This document shows, in pieces, positions 1 through 6,628 of a stretch of DNA of 6,631 nt (position 1 is the first letter of the stretch; each line of letters opens with the position of its first letter). Source of the stretch: Paludibacter sp. (GTDB lineage: Bacteria; Bacteroidota; Bacteroidia; Bacteroidales; Paludibacteraceae). The DNA lies in contig JAUSNQ010000004.1 in the NCBI GenBank assembly GCA_030655595.1, positions 1 through 6,631 on the forward strand. The letters are read 5' to 3'. The notes beneath the pieces were generated by a model. It was not told the DNA's origin. It did not search any database and worked only from the letters and a program-made list of their open reading frames with translations. The translations under genes were made by a program, and so were the position numbers.

Positions 1-13
1 ATATGTTACAATA

Positions 14-32
14 TGCAAATTATTGTGTTTGC
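14..32 (+). repeat. Upstream copy of a 19-base dyad-containing direct repeat
   Basis: TGCAAATTATTGTGTTTGC matches the stretch at 206-224 at 18 of 19 bases; the only difference is G25 versus A217. Each copy contains the inverted half-sites GCAAA and TTTGC separated by 8 bases. In this copy the -7-like element reads TGTGTTTG, one base off the Bacteroidota TAnnTTTG consensus, so it may be a weaker promoter or a binding site. Start-to-start distance to the other copy is 192 bases. Any function as an operator is inferred. Confidence 0.55.
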
Positions 33-74
33 ACTTGTAGCCAAAATAATAACGTATAAAAACCCAAAATTATG

Positions 75-98
75 CATTTTTCAACTTTTTGAAAAATG
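75..98. repeat. 10-bp perfect hairpin in the upstream region
   Basis: CATTTTTCAA (75-84) and TTGAAAAATG (89-98) are exact reverse complements around the 4-base loop CTTT. The stem is AT-rich. On the plus strand it is followed by a G run rather than a T run; the T8 tract at 131-138 is too far away to make an intrinsic terminator. It could be a weak terminator or processing site for a transcript entering from the left, or a protein-binding dyad; the sequence does not decide. Confidence 0.5.
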
Positions 99-205
99 GG
101 GGTAATCAGAGGGGACTCACATTTAGAATATTTTTTTTATAATTAATTGGGATAATGAACAAATTTCTGAAAATGTTGTTTAAAGTTTGAACAAATGTTT
201 AATTT

Positions 206-224
206 TGCAAATTATTATGTTTGC
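206..224 (+). promoter_or_regulatory. Likely promoter -7 element overlapping the second dyad repeat
   Basis: TATGTTTG at 216-223 is an exact match to the Bacteroidota -7 consensus TAnnTTTG and lies 44 bases before the lipoprotein start codon, implying a short leader of roughly 35-40 bases. It sits inside TGCAAATTATTATGTTTGC, the second copy of the 19-base repeat, so the GCAAA-N8-TTTGC dyad overlaps the promoter, as a repressor or activator operator would. A -33 TTTG at the usual spacing is not present: TTTG occurs at 186-189 (26-base gap) and 204-207 (8-base gap), both off-register. That absence would fit a weak or activator-dependent promoter. Confidence 0.5.
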
Positions 225-248
225 TTTATTTTTATAACCGATTAAAAC

Positions 249-267
249 AACCAAAAAAAATAACATT
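249..267 (+). promoter_or_regulatory. A-rich translation initiation leader without Shine-Dalgarno
   Basis: AACCAAAAAAA at 249-259 lies just upstream of the ATG at 268, with no GGAGG-like sequence. The same 11 bases occur at 3732-3742 before the next gene, at nearly the same distance to ATG (19 versus 21 bases). Shine-Dalgarno-free, A-rich start regions are typical of Bacteroidota, and this supports the chosen start. Confidence 0.6.
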
Positions 268-3200
268 ATGAAAATTAGTATTAAAAATGCATTTGGAATC
301 TTTTTGATTTCAACTTCTGCGCTACTGATTAATTCATGTATCGATCCTTTATACGATGCAAGCAAAGGGATTAATACTGAGATAAGTTTCGGTGGCGACT
401 CACTTGCTTTACCAATCGGTAGCACGGATACCATCCGATTAGGTGATTTCTTAAGTTCCGACGATGTAGCCTTTCTGGAAACGATGGAAGACGGAGGGTA
501 TGGTTTAACAATTTCTGATTCTCTCACGCTGGAGGACATTCTGAAGGACTTGGATGTTGATAAATTAAAATTTGCCGATCAGGTCTTTAATCAGAATACT
601 ACTGTAAGCTTTGGAGATATCAGTGTAAGTGATTTTGTGATTCCGGGATTTACTAAAAATCAAACCCTGAATATGAATATCCCGACAGTTGAAATTGGCG
701 ATATTGTTCCTTCAGTAAATTTGAATCAGGATTTCACGGTTAGTTTTTCGGATTATGCATTGGATGAATCAAAACTTGTCATTGATGATCTTAATCTGAA
801 TACTGGCAAGAATGACTTTTTGGCTGATGTAAGTCCGTTTGATGCATATACTACTAATATTAACCCAGTGTTTACTTTCACCCTGACTGATCCTATTGAC
901 ATTGGAAATCTTTCTGTAACTATCAACTATCAAATTGAAGTACCTGAAGGAATCACCAATATTTATGAAATCACGTTAGATCAAATCACTGCAGCCAAGT
1001 TAGAAATTGAACTTGCATTAGGTGGCGTTGCTGATGCTTTGAACACAGGGACTTTCACACCAAATATCACCATTGACCCTACCAACTTATTCAAATTCAG
1101 TCCGCTTGCTCCGCTAACTGGTGGAAGTATTGTTTTTGACAATTCGGACCAATTGAACGATTTTAATACGCATAGTACAGTTAAGACACTTAATATTGAT
1201 GCATTCCACAATCTTCCTGGTGCCTCGAATAAGTTGATTGATAATATTAGCAAAAATGTAATTGATATTAGCAAAAATGTAAATGTATCGGGTAACATTA
1301 CTGCTGCTGGAGAAGTGAAAGCGAATAAAGTGCAGCAAGCCAAACAAATTGACCTGATTATCAACGTGAAGGTAAAAGATGTAAAAATTAAAAGTATGGA
1401 TTTTGACATTCCTACTTTTACGACTACCCTGAACGGTTCATCCACATTTGACATCAACAACAACGATGTGCCAGCTGAGATTAATGTTATCAACTCAGTC
1501 TATTTTGGTAAAACTGCCGGTTCATCACTTCCAAGCAACATGGTTATCAATATCAAGCCTTCTAACTTGCCGGTTATGACGACATCGAGCTACAAAATTG
1601 ATAATTTAGATATCACATTCCCTACTAATTTCATATTCACGGGCATGGCCGGACAAACCTATTCTACTACAAATGCCATTCTTGATCCAGTGAATGGGTT
1701 TACAGTTGAATTGAATCTGGAAGAAATTAATTTATCGTCAGCACCAATTACGAATGGAAATTTAAGTTGGTCGGGCAATATATCCTATAGCGGACAGATT
1801 AGTATCAACGGTCGTATGGATAGTAAAAATATTAACGGAGCGAGTGATCCGGTTGTCAGTCTGAAATCAGAATCAGCAATTAAACTGAACTCCGCAAGTG
1901 TAACTACCAATCAAATCAACGAAACAATTCAATCAAGTGATGTAGCATTAGCATTTGACATTGACATTGCAGATCAGGTTGCTAGATTGGGAGTAATCAA
2001 CGTAAAACCGGGTTGTTATTTACGGATAGATATTACCAAGCCTATTCTGCCGTTAACACTCAAAGGTGACAATATCACCCTGCAATTTAGCGATTTGTAT
2101 GAATTCCTTCCAAATCCGAATCTACAAAACAACGCATATACTATTAACGGAGATATTCCTGATTTCATTCAACTTGAGTTGAAAGCCTTGCATATCAATA
2201 AAGATTTAGTTGACGGTACGCTGGCACTTAAAGATACATTCTCCATCAGCGGAGGTGTTATCTTACAACCTGGAACTCTCAGCTCAACAGCTATAGAATC
2301 ATTGGGTAATGAAACCTTAGCCTTCCTGGCAACTGTTTCAGATATGGGTATAGAATCAACTTCTATTCAAATGAAAACACTGGAAGCTGAATTCAAAGAT
2401 TCAACGGTATTGGATATGGAAATTAATGATATTCCTTCAGAAATTGTTTCGCTGGATAGTATTCTATTAAAAGATGGCGCAGAAATCAATTTGGAAATTG
2501 CCATTACAAATATGCCTAATTTAGGTAGCAATCCGCTCAATGCTGAAATCACACTCAAATTCCCTGAATTGCTGAAGTTTGTTCCTGGAGCTGTTAACAG
2601 TAAGAATGAACTTGTCATCAACCAAGCATTTGTTAATGGAAAGTTAAGCAAGAAAGTTGGATTAAAAGGATTAAAATTTGATGGATCAAATCTGGGTGGA
2701 AAATTAACCATTGACGATCTTGTTGGGTTTGACGTAAAAGTTTCTGTGGTTGATCCAACAATTAACAGTGAAGACCTTACTGGCGAAGATATTACAGTCG
2801 GTGTAAAAGTTACTTTAGCCGGACTCGAATTCAAATCTGTATATGGCAAATTCAATGTTGATTTTGGAGATCAAATGAATATCCCGAATCTGCCATTGAG
2901 TGATTTACCGGATTTCTTAAAGGGTGAAGGCATGGTGTTGGATATAGCCAATCCTGTATTATCACTACAAACCGAAAGTAACATTGGAATTCCTGTAGAT
3001 ACTGAATTATCACTCACGAAATATTCGGGTGGTAATGCACTGACAGATAAAAAAATTGCGATAAATTTCAGTCTGCCTAAATCGAATTCGCCAAGTGAAT
3101 TTGTAAAAACAGCATTCTGGTATTCACCTTCACAATCAGGTATGCCAACTGGATTCACCTTTGTTGATAAAAATATTCAGGATTTATTTAAACCAATTCC

Positions 3201-3726
3201 TGATTCAATCAAAATTGATTTCAAACCAACTATAAACACAGGATATCAACACTTTATCGATTTGATGGCCAATTACAAGCTGAAAGTTAAATACGATATC
3301 ATCATTCCATTCTCTTTTGGTAAAGATTTGAGCATTGCTTTACGTGATACCATTCATGATGTGAATCTTGATTTGGGTGAACTTAATTTGAATACAGGTG
3401 GTTTGGAAATTATGGCAAAAATAATCAACTCAATTCCGTTGAATTTAGAATTGGAATTGCTGTTTACCGATGCTAACTACAATATCATTGCTGCACCGTC
3501 ATCACAGGTTATACTTGCTGGTGCTCCGGATGGAAGTGGTGTCGTATCGAATATCAAAATCAGACTTGCAGATAATTTAGAATCCCTGAAAAACTTGAAT
3601 AAAGTTATATTGGTATTCAAAGCAACCTCTGATGCAACCATTGCGGGTACGCCGATCAAACCAGATAATTTCATAAAAGCCGAATTAAAAGCACGTGTGC
3701 TCGGTGGAATTAAAGTTAAATTATAA
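268..3726 (+). CDS. Large repeat-containing outer-membrane or surface lipoprotein
   Basis: This encodes 1152 residues, family not recognised by name. The N-terminus has a basic start, a hydrophobic stretch (about 8-21) and a lipobox-like INSC, placing the lipidated cysteine at C24; Asn at -2 is slightly unusual. The only other cysteine is C583. The mature chain is rich in alternating hydrophobic and polar residues, Asn, Asp, Ser and Ile, suggesting almost all beta structure. Residues 225 to about 870 appear to be four diverged tandem units beginning near V225, V401, I567 and I722. The C-terminal part (about 890-1152) differs: it contains an NP...GIPV segment (895-910), reminiscent of but not proven to be an LEA14-like fold, and a YDIIIPFSFG strand pair (1009-1018). 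No catalytic motif is visible. It lies 26 bases before a barrel-like gene, and a partnership at the outer membrane is inferred. The start is supported by the signal peptide and the A-rich leader. Confidence 0.88.
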   Translation: MKISIKNAFGIFLISTSALLINSCIDPLYDASKGINTEISFGGDSLALPIGSTDTIRLGDFLSSDDVAFLETMEDGGYGLTISDSLTLEDILKDLDVDKLKFADQVFNQNTTVSFGDISVSDFVIPGFTKNQTLNMNIPTVEIGDIVPSVNLNQDFTVSFSDYALDESKLVIDDLNLNTGKNDFLADVSPFDAYTTNINPVFTFTLTDPIDIGNLSVTINYQIEVPEGITNIYEITLDQITAAKLEIELALGGVADALNTGTFTPNITIDPTNLFKFSPLAPLTGGSIVFDNSDQLNDFNTHSTVKTLNIDAFHNLPGASNKLIDNISKNVIDISKNVNVSGNITAAGEVKANKVQQAKQIDLIINVKVKDVKIKSMDFDIPTFTTTLNGSSTFDINNNDVPAEINVINSVYFGKTAGSSLPSNMVINIKPSNLPVMTTSSYKIDNLDITFPTNFIFTGMAGQTYSTTNAILDPVNGFTVELNLEEINLSSAPITNGNLSWSGNISYSGQISINGRMDSKNINGASDPVVSLKSESAIKLNSASVTTNQINETIQSSDVALAFDIDIADQVARLGVINVKPGCYLRIDITKPILPLTLKGDNITLQFSDLYEFLPNPNLQNNAYTINGDIPDFIQLELKALHINKDLVDGTLALKDTFSISGGVILQPGTLSSTAIESLGNETLAFLATVSDMGIESTSIQMKTLEAEFKDSTVLDMEINDIPSEIVSLDSILLKDGAEINLEIAITNMPNLGSNPLNAEITLKFPELLKFVPGAVNSKNELVINQAFVNGKLSKKVGLKGLKFDGSNLGGKLTIDDLVGFDVKVSVVDPTINSEDLTGEDITVGVKVTLAGLEFKSVYGKFNVDFGDQMNIPNLPLSDLPDFLKGEGMVLDIANPVLSLQTESNIGIPVDTELSLTKYSGGNALTDKKIAINFSLPKSNSPSEFVKTAFWYSPSQSGMPTGFTFVDKNIQDLFKPIPDSIKIDFKPTINTGYQHFIDLMANYKLKVKYDIIIPFSFGKDLSIALRDTIHDVNLDLGELNLNTGGLEIMAKIINSIPLNLELELLFTDANYNIIAAPSSQVILAGAPDGSGVVSNIKIRLADNLESLKNLNKVILVFKATSDATIAGTPIKPDNFIKAELKARVLGGIKVKL
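940..2877 (+). repeat. Four diverged tandem protein repeats (about 155-176 residues each)
   Basis: By-eye alignment of the lipoprotein gives units starting at residues 225 (VPEGITNIYEITL), 401 (VPAEINVINSVYF), 567 (IADQVARLGVINV) and 722 (IPSEIVSLDSILL). About 46-56 residues later each unit has a matching hydrophobic-aromatic block: ITIDPTNLFKFSP (267-279), ITFPTNFIFTG (449-459), ITLQFSDLYEFLP (603-615) and ITLKFPELLKFVPG (761-774). Units 3 and 4 are the most alike. Start-to-start spacing is 176, 166 and 155 residues. The end of the last unit (about residue 870) is approximate. The repeat is visible only in protein; the DNA has diverged, which indicates old duplication. Confidence 0.6.
1237..1281 (+). 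repeat. In-frame short tandem duplication within the lipoprotein gene
   Basis: A 24-base unit at 1237-1260, coding IDNISKNV (residues 324-331), is followed directly by a 21-base unit at 1261-1281, coding IDISKNV (332-338). The second copy is identical apart from a 3-base deletion, and is followed by a further AATGTA echo. The near identity of the DNA shows a recent slippage-type duplication, in contrast to the old protein-level repeats around it. The reading frame is kept. Confidence 0.85.
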
Positions 3727-3731
3727 CCCTT

Positions 3732-3752
3732 AACCAAAAAAATCATCAAGTT
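3732..3752 (+). promoter_or_regulatory. A-rich translation initiation leader of the second gene
   Basis: The 26-base gap between the lipoprotein stop and the ATG at 3753 contains AACCAAAAAAA (3732-3742), identical to the leader of the first gene, and no Shine-Dalgarno sequence. There is no room for a promoter or terminator within the gap, so the two genes are probably co-transcribed. Confidence 0.55.
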
Positions 3753-5159
3753 ATGAAACGAAATAAATTAAGAATAATTATCGGGTCAATCATTTTGACT
3801 TTGTTCTTACAAACGACATCAGCACAACCTGTAGCAAGGATAGGATATTTCATGGATAATGCTACGCATAAACACCTGTTAAATCCGGCACTAGTTCCTG
3901 TAAGGGGTTATTTCAGTTATCCTGGTTTGGGGTCTGTAGATTTCGACACACGTTCGAATCTTGGATATACCAATTTTATTTTTCCGGGATTAAATGAGGG
4001 TGATCCTTTGTTGACTTTTATGCACGAAGATGTAACACCTGAACAGTTTTTATCATTGCTAAGTCCCGATAATTATTTCAAACTGAATCAGAGATTGAGT
4101 TTGCTATCATTTGGGTTTTATGCAGGAACATCATTTTGGACTTTTGAGGTTGCCAGTCGCATTAACACGAAGTTGAATATTCCTTATGATTTCTTTGCTT
4201 TCCTGAAAAACGGGATGACCGGTGAAGAAGGCAATACATATGAAATCAGAAATTTATCATTGAGTGCCGATATGTTGGCCGAGGCTTCCCTGGGTTCTTC
4301 TTTTAGGATAACCGACAAAATTCGTGTTGGTGTTAAAGGAAAACTTTTAGTTGGTGGAGCTAAAGCAATTGGTGGTATCGACGAAATGATTATCGAAATG
4401 TACCCTGAAAGTTGGTCGGTTAGTAGCAAGGGATTAATCAACCTGTACGGAGCCGGATTCGATTTCACTTCTGATGATGAAGGAGTAGTTGACGGTTTTA
4501 ATTTCACCACGCCCAACATGGCAGGTATGGGTTATGCGTTAGACTTAGGCTTAAGCTGGGCTCCGATTAAAAACATCATGATATCAGCCGGTATTATCGA
4601 CTTAGGTAAAGTGAGCTGGAACAAAACATTCAACCGCGTTGCCCGCTCTGAAGGCGATTTCACTTTTACCGGTCTTGATAATATTACTCTTGGTGAAAGT
4701 GAAGAAAGCGACGAAGACCCATTTGCTGAAATGCAGGAAGGTATGCTGAAAATGGCTCAATTCAGGGTAGTTGATGAAAGTGACAATTTGGTTGAGAACT
4801 TGACTCCTACAATCAATGCAGGGATAGAAGCTGGGATACTTAATAACAAAATTACTGTGGGTGTTTTATACTCGAATAGACGAATACCAGAAAATAATAT
4901 TTCGGAAATTACCGGGATGATAAATTTAAAGCCTTATTCCGGATTCAACATTGCAGCAAGTTATTCTCTGCTGAATGGCGTGGAAAACACCCTCGGTTTA
5001 GCACTCGGACTCAATCTTGGTATAGCAAACATCTTTGTAGCCTGCGATTACATTCCGATGATTGTATCACCTCAATACATCCCACTCACGCAGGCAAGCA
5101 CGCATGTGCAAGTTGGATTGAGTGTTAGTTTAGGAAAAATGAAAATAAAGAAGAAATAA
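3753..5159 (+). CDS. DUF5723-like outer-membrane beta-barrel protein
   Basis: This encodes 468 residues. A Sec signal peptide is clear: basic residues 2-7, a hydrophobic core at about 8-19, and a likely cleavage after TSA (A24, before Q25). The mature N-terminus runs into NPALVPVRGYF (44-54). A short Asn-Pro-Ala segment followed by a Gly/Tyr/Phe-rich strand resembles the start of DUF5723-family proteins of Bacteroidota, recognised from memory rather than by search. The rest alternates amphipathic strands and glycine-rich turns, as expected for an outer-membrane barrel. A strongly acidic segment (E315-D322) probably lies in a loop. The C-terminus is a strand followed by a basic tail (KMKIKKK) rather than the terminal aromatic residue common in porin-type barrels. 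No enzymatic motif is seen. It is tightly downstream of the lipoprotein gene, so a barrel-lipoprotein complex is a reasonable but unproven idea. It could also belong to the related PorV/FadL-like barrel group. Confidence 0.75.
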   Translation: MKRNKLRIIIGSIILTLFLQTTSAQPVARIGYFMDNATHKHLLNPALVPVRGYFSYPGLGSVDFDTRSNLGYTNFIFPGLNEGDPLLTFMHEDVTPEQFLSLLSPDNYFKLNQRLSLLSFGFYAGTSFWTFEVASRINTKLNIPYDFFAFLKNGMTGEEGNTYEIRNLSLSADMLAEASLGSSFRITDKIRVGVKGKLLVGGAKAIGGIDEMIIEMYPESWSVSSKGLINLYGAGFDFTSDDEGVVDGFNFTTPNMAGMGYALDLGLSWAPIKNIMISAGIIDLGKVSWNKTFNRVARSEGDFTFTGLDNITLGESEESDEDPFAEMQEGMLKMAQFRVVDESDNLVENLTPTINAGIEAGILNNKITVGVLYSNRRIPENNISEITGMINLKPYSGFNIAASYSLLNGVENTLGLALGLNLGIANIFVACDYIPMIVSPQYIPLTQASTHVQVGLSVSLGKMKIKKK

Positions 5160-5171
5160 GCCGATACTATT

Positions 5172-5248
5172 AAACAGTGTGGTTACGCAAATCATCCTGT
5201 TAAATTATTAAATCCACAAACTCGCCTTTTCAAGGCTCAAACAGTGTG
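5172..5248 (+). repeat. 10-base direct repeat AAACAGTGTG in the convergent intergenic region
   Basis: AAACAGTGTG occurs at 5172-5181, just outside the left arm of the large inverted repeat, and again at 5239-5248 inside its loop, 67 bases apart. The first copy is followed by GG, the second by TC. Because one copy is outside and the other inside the palindrome, the pair does not look like a simple target-site duplication flanking the element. It may reflect how the palindrome arose, for example by template switching. Confidence 0.6.
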
Positions 5249-5279
5249 TCTTTAATAATTTAACAGGATGATTTGCGTA
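5184..5279. repeat. Perfect 29-bp inverted repeat between convergent genes (possible bidirectional terminator or small palindromic element)
   Basis: The arm at 5184-5212 is the exact reverse complement of the arm at 5251-5279 (29 of 29), with a 38-base loop at 5213-5250. The loop can fold further: CACA (5215-5218) pairs with TGTG (5245-5248) across a 2-by-2 internal loop, and GCCTT (5224-5228) pairs with AAGGC (5232-5236) around TTC. The result is a 96-base rod-like structure. It lies 24 bases after the barrel-gene stop and 23 bases beyond the end of the minus-strand phoH-like gene, the position of a shared terminator. Neither side has the expected T run, so a classical intrinsic terminator is not shown. 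Alternatives are a non-autonomous palindromic element, an RNase III-type processing hairpin or an mRNA 3'-end protector. The repeat itself is certain; its role is not. Confidence 0.9.
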
Positions 5280-5302
5280 TATATCCGACTTCTCTAACTA
5301 TT

Positions 5303-6628
5303 TTACAAAATATTACTCGCCAACTCCGATAAAAAGCTTCTTTCTCCTTTTATCAGGTTGATATGGGCAAAAATATCCTGTCCATGCATGCGGTCAATCA
5401 TATAAACCAACCCATTCGAAAACATATCCAGATAAGGGGAATCGATTTGCTGGATATCACCAGTAAAGACGATTTTTGTTCCCTCACCGGCACGGGTAAT
5501 GATGGTTTTGATTTCGTGGGGAGTCAGATTTTGGGCTTCATCCACGATGAAAAAGGTTTCGCTCAGACTTCGTCCACGGATATAAGCCAGTGCTTCAATG
5601 ACCAATTGATTGTTTTTCTGCATCTCTTCAATCAGGCGAATTTCCTTTCCCTGAAACGAGAAATGGTGTTTGATGACATTCAGATTGTCGAATAAAGGCT
5701 GCATGTAAGGTGCAATTTTATGTTGCTCATCGCCCGGTAAGAAGCCAAGATCTTTATTTGCGAGCGCTACAATGGGTCGGGCAAGCAGTATTTGCTTGTA
5801 CACATCATGTTTTTGCAAAGCTGCCGCAAGTGCTAATAAGGTCTTGCCAGTACCCGACTTACCCGTCAGCGCCACCAATTTCACATCATCATCCATCAGC
5901 ACATTGAGTGCGAAAGTCTGTTCGGCATTGCGAGGTTCAATACCATAGCAACGTTCTTTCATAATCCGGCGCACCTTGCCAGTTTGCGGGATGTATCTGG
6001 CCAACACACTCGAGCGTGAACTTCGTAGCACAAAACAATCCTGTGGTTCAATATCAGAAGCGAAATCAAGTGATTCAAGCGGTATTTCAGCCTCTGGCGC
6101 AGACAGCTGATCTATCAGTTCAGGAGATACGTTATCATACACCTCGTGATTTTTCTCGAAGATATTGTGATTCGTTACCTTATCGTTGATATAATCTTCG
6201 GCATCTAATCCAAGCGACAGTGCCTTCATGCGCAAGTTGATGTCTTTGGTTACCAGAACGGTTTTGATGCTTTTCTTTTCTGTTTTTAGCTGAAAAGTCG
6301 CTGCTAATATGCTGTGATCAGGCGTTTTTTCCAGAAAAGCTTTGGAAATCACCTGTGGATACTCGGTATTGGTCAGGATGAAAATTTTACCTTTCCCCTC
6401 TCCTATTTCAACCCCTTTTTTGAATAACTTTTCATTGGCGAGTAAATCCAGCTCACGCGAAAATTCCCTGGCGTTGAAGTTTATTTGTTCATTTCCCTTT
6501 TTGAAATGATCAAGCTCCTCCAGCACCACAATCGGAATATAAATATCATTCTCTTCAAAATTGAAGATACAACGGTAATCGTGTAAAATAACATTGGTAT
6601 CCAGCACAAAATTCTTCTTAGCTCCCAT
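5303..6628 (-). CDS. PIN-PhoH family protein (predicted ATP-dependent RNA helicase/ribonuclease)
   Basis: This encodes 441 residues in two parts. The N-terminal PIN nuclease domain (about 5-145) shows FVLDTNVILHD (7-17), VVLEELDHF (34-42), TPDHSILAA (102-110) and VTKDINLR (126-133); D10, E38, D104 and D129 are the likely metal-binding acids. After a linker with a small beta-rich segment (about 185-222), the PhoH ATPase domain has IEPRNAEQ (230-237), Walker A GKSGTGKT (256-263), Walker B FFIVDEAQ (359-366) and the following FTGDIQQID (388-396). All key residues are intact and the length is normal for PhoH2/YlaK-type proteins. The mycobacterial PhoH2 of this architecture is an RNA helicase and ribonuclease, so a cytoplasmic role in RNA processing is expected. 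It is convergent to the other two genes and probably functionally unrelated to them. The start gives the family-typical N-terminus, but only three bases upstream are visible, so promoter and leader cannot be judged. Confidence 0.93.
   Translation of the reverse strand: MGAKKNFVLDTNVILHDYRCIFNFEENDIYIPIVVLEELDHFKKGNEQINFNAREFSRELDLLANEKLFKKGVEIGEGKGKIFILTNTEYPQVISKAFLEKTPDHSILAATFQLKTEKKSIKTVLVTKDINLRMKALSLGLDAEDYINDKVTNHNIFEKNHEVYDNVSPELIDQLSAPEAEIPLESLDFASDIEPQDCFVLRSSRSSVLARYIPQTGKVRRIMKERCYGIEPRNAEQTFALNVLMDDDVKLVALTGKSGTGKTLLALAAALQKHDVYKQILLARPIVALANKDLGFLPGDEQHKIAPYMQPLFDNLNVIKHHFSFQGKEIRLIEEMQKNNQLVIEALAYIRGRSLSETFFIVDEAQNLTPHEIKTIITRAGEGTKIVFTGDIQQIDSPYLDMFSNGLVYMIDRMHGQDIFAHINLIKGERSFLSELASNIL

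Noticed and set aside
75..138. Hairpin at 75-98 plus T8 tract at 131-138 as an intrinsic terminator
   Set aside because: The T run begins 32 bases after the stem and a G run follows the stem directly, which does not fit the terminator pattern.
180..539. Minus-strand open frame of 119 codons overlapping the upstream region and the lipoprotein start
   Set aside because: It is antisense to a clear signal peptide and lipobox, its own product has no recognisable domain, and it runs across the probable promoter.
981..1493. Minus-strand open frames of 170 and 77 codons inside the lipoprotein gene
   Set aside because: They overlap each other and the repeat region in antisense, with low-complexity Ser/Leu/Ile-rich products typical of shadow frames.
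2367..3158. Minus-strand open frames of 162 and 95 codons inside the lipoprotein gene
   Set aside because: Fully antisense to the well-supported coding frame, with no start context, signal or known motif.
3477..3749. Minus-strand open frame of 90 codons at the lipoprotein 3' end
   Set aside because: Antisense shadow that also covers the short gap and leader of the next gene; no domain evidence.
4184..4519. Minus-strand open frame of 111 codons inside the barrel gene
   Set aside because: Antisense shadow, Pro/Ser/Ile-rich product with no recognisable feature.
5184..5279. Palindrome as an integron attC site or CRISPR repeat
   Set aside because: No paired GTTRRRY/RYYYAAC core sites with an integron cassette layout, and only one inverted pair with no array of spaced direct repeats.
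5363..5907. Plus-strand open frames of 110 and 65 codons opposite the PIN-PhoH gene
   Set aside because: They lie antisense to the conserved Walker A and Walker B coding region, whose motifs are unambiguous on the minus strand.
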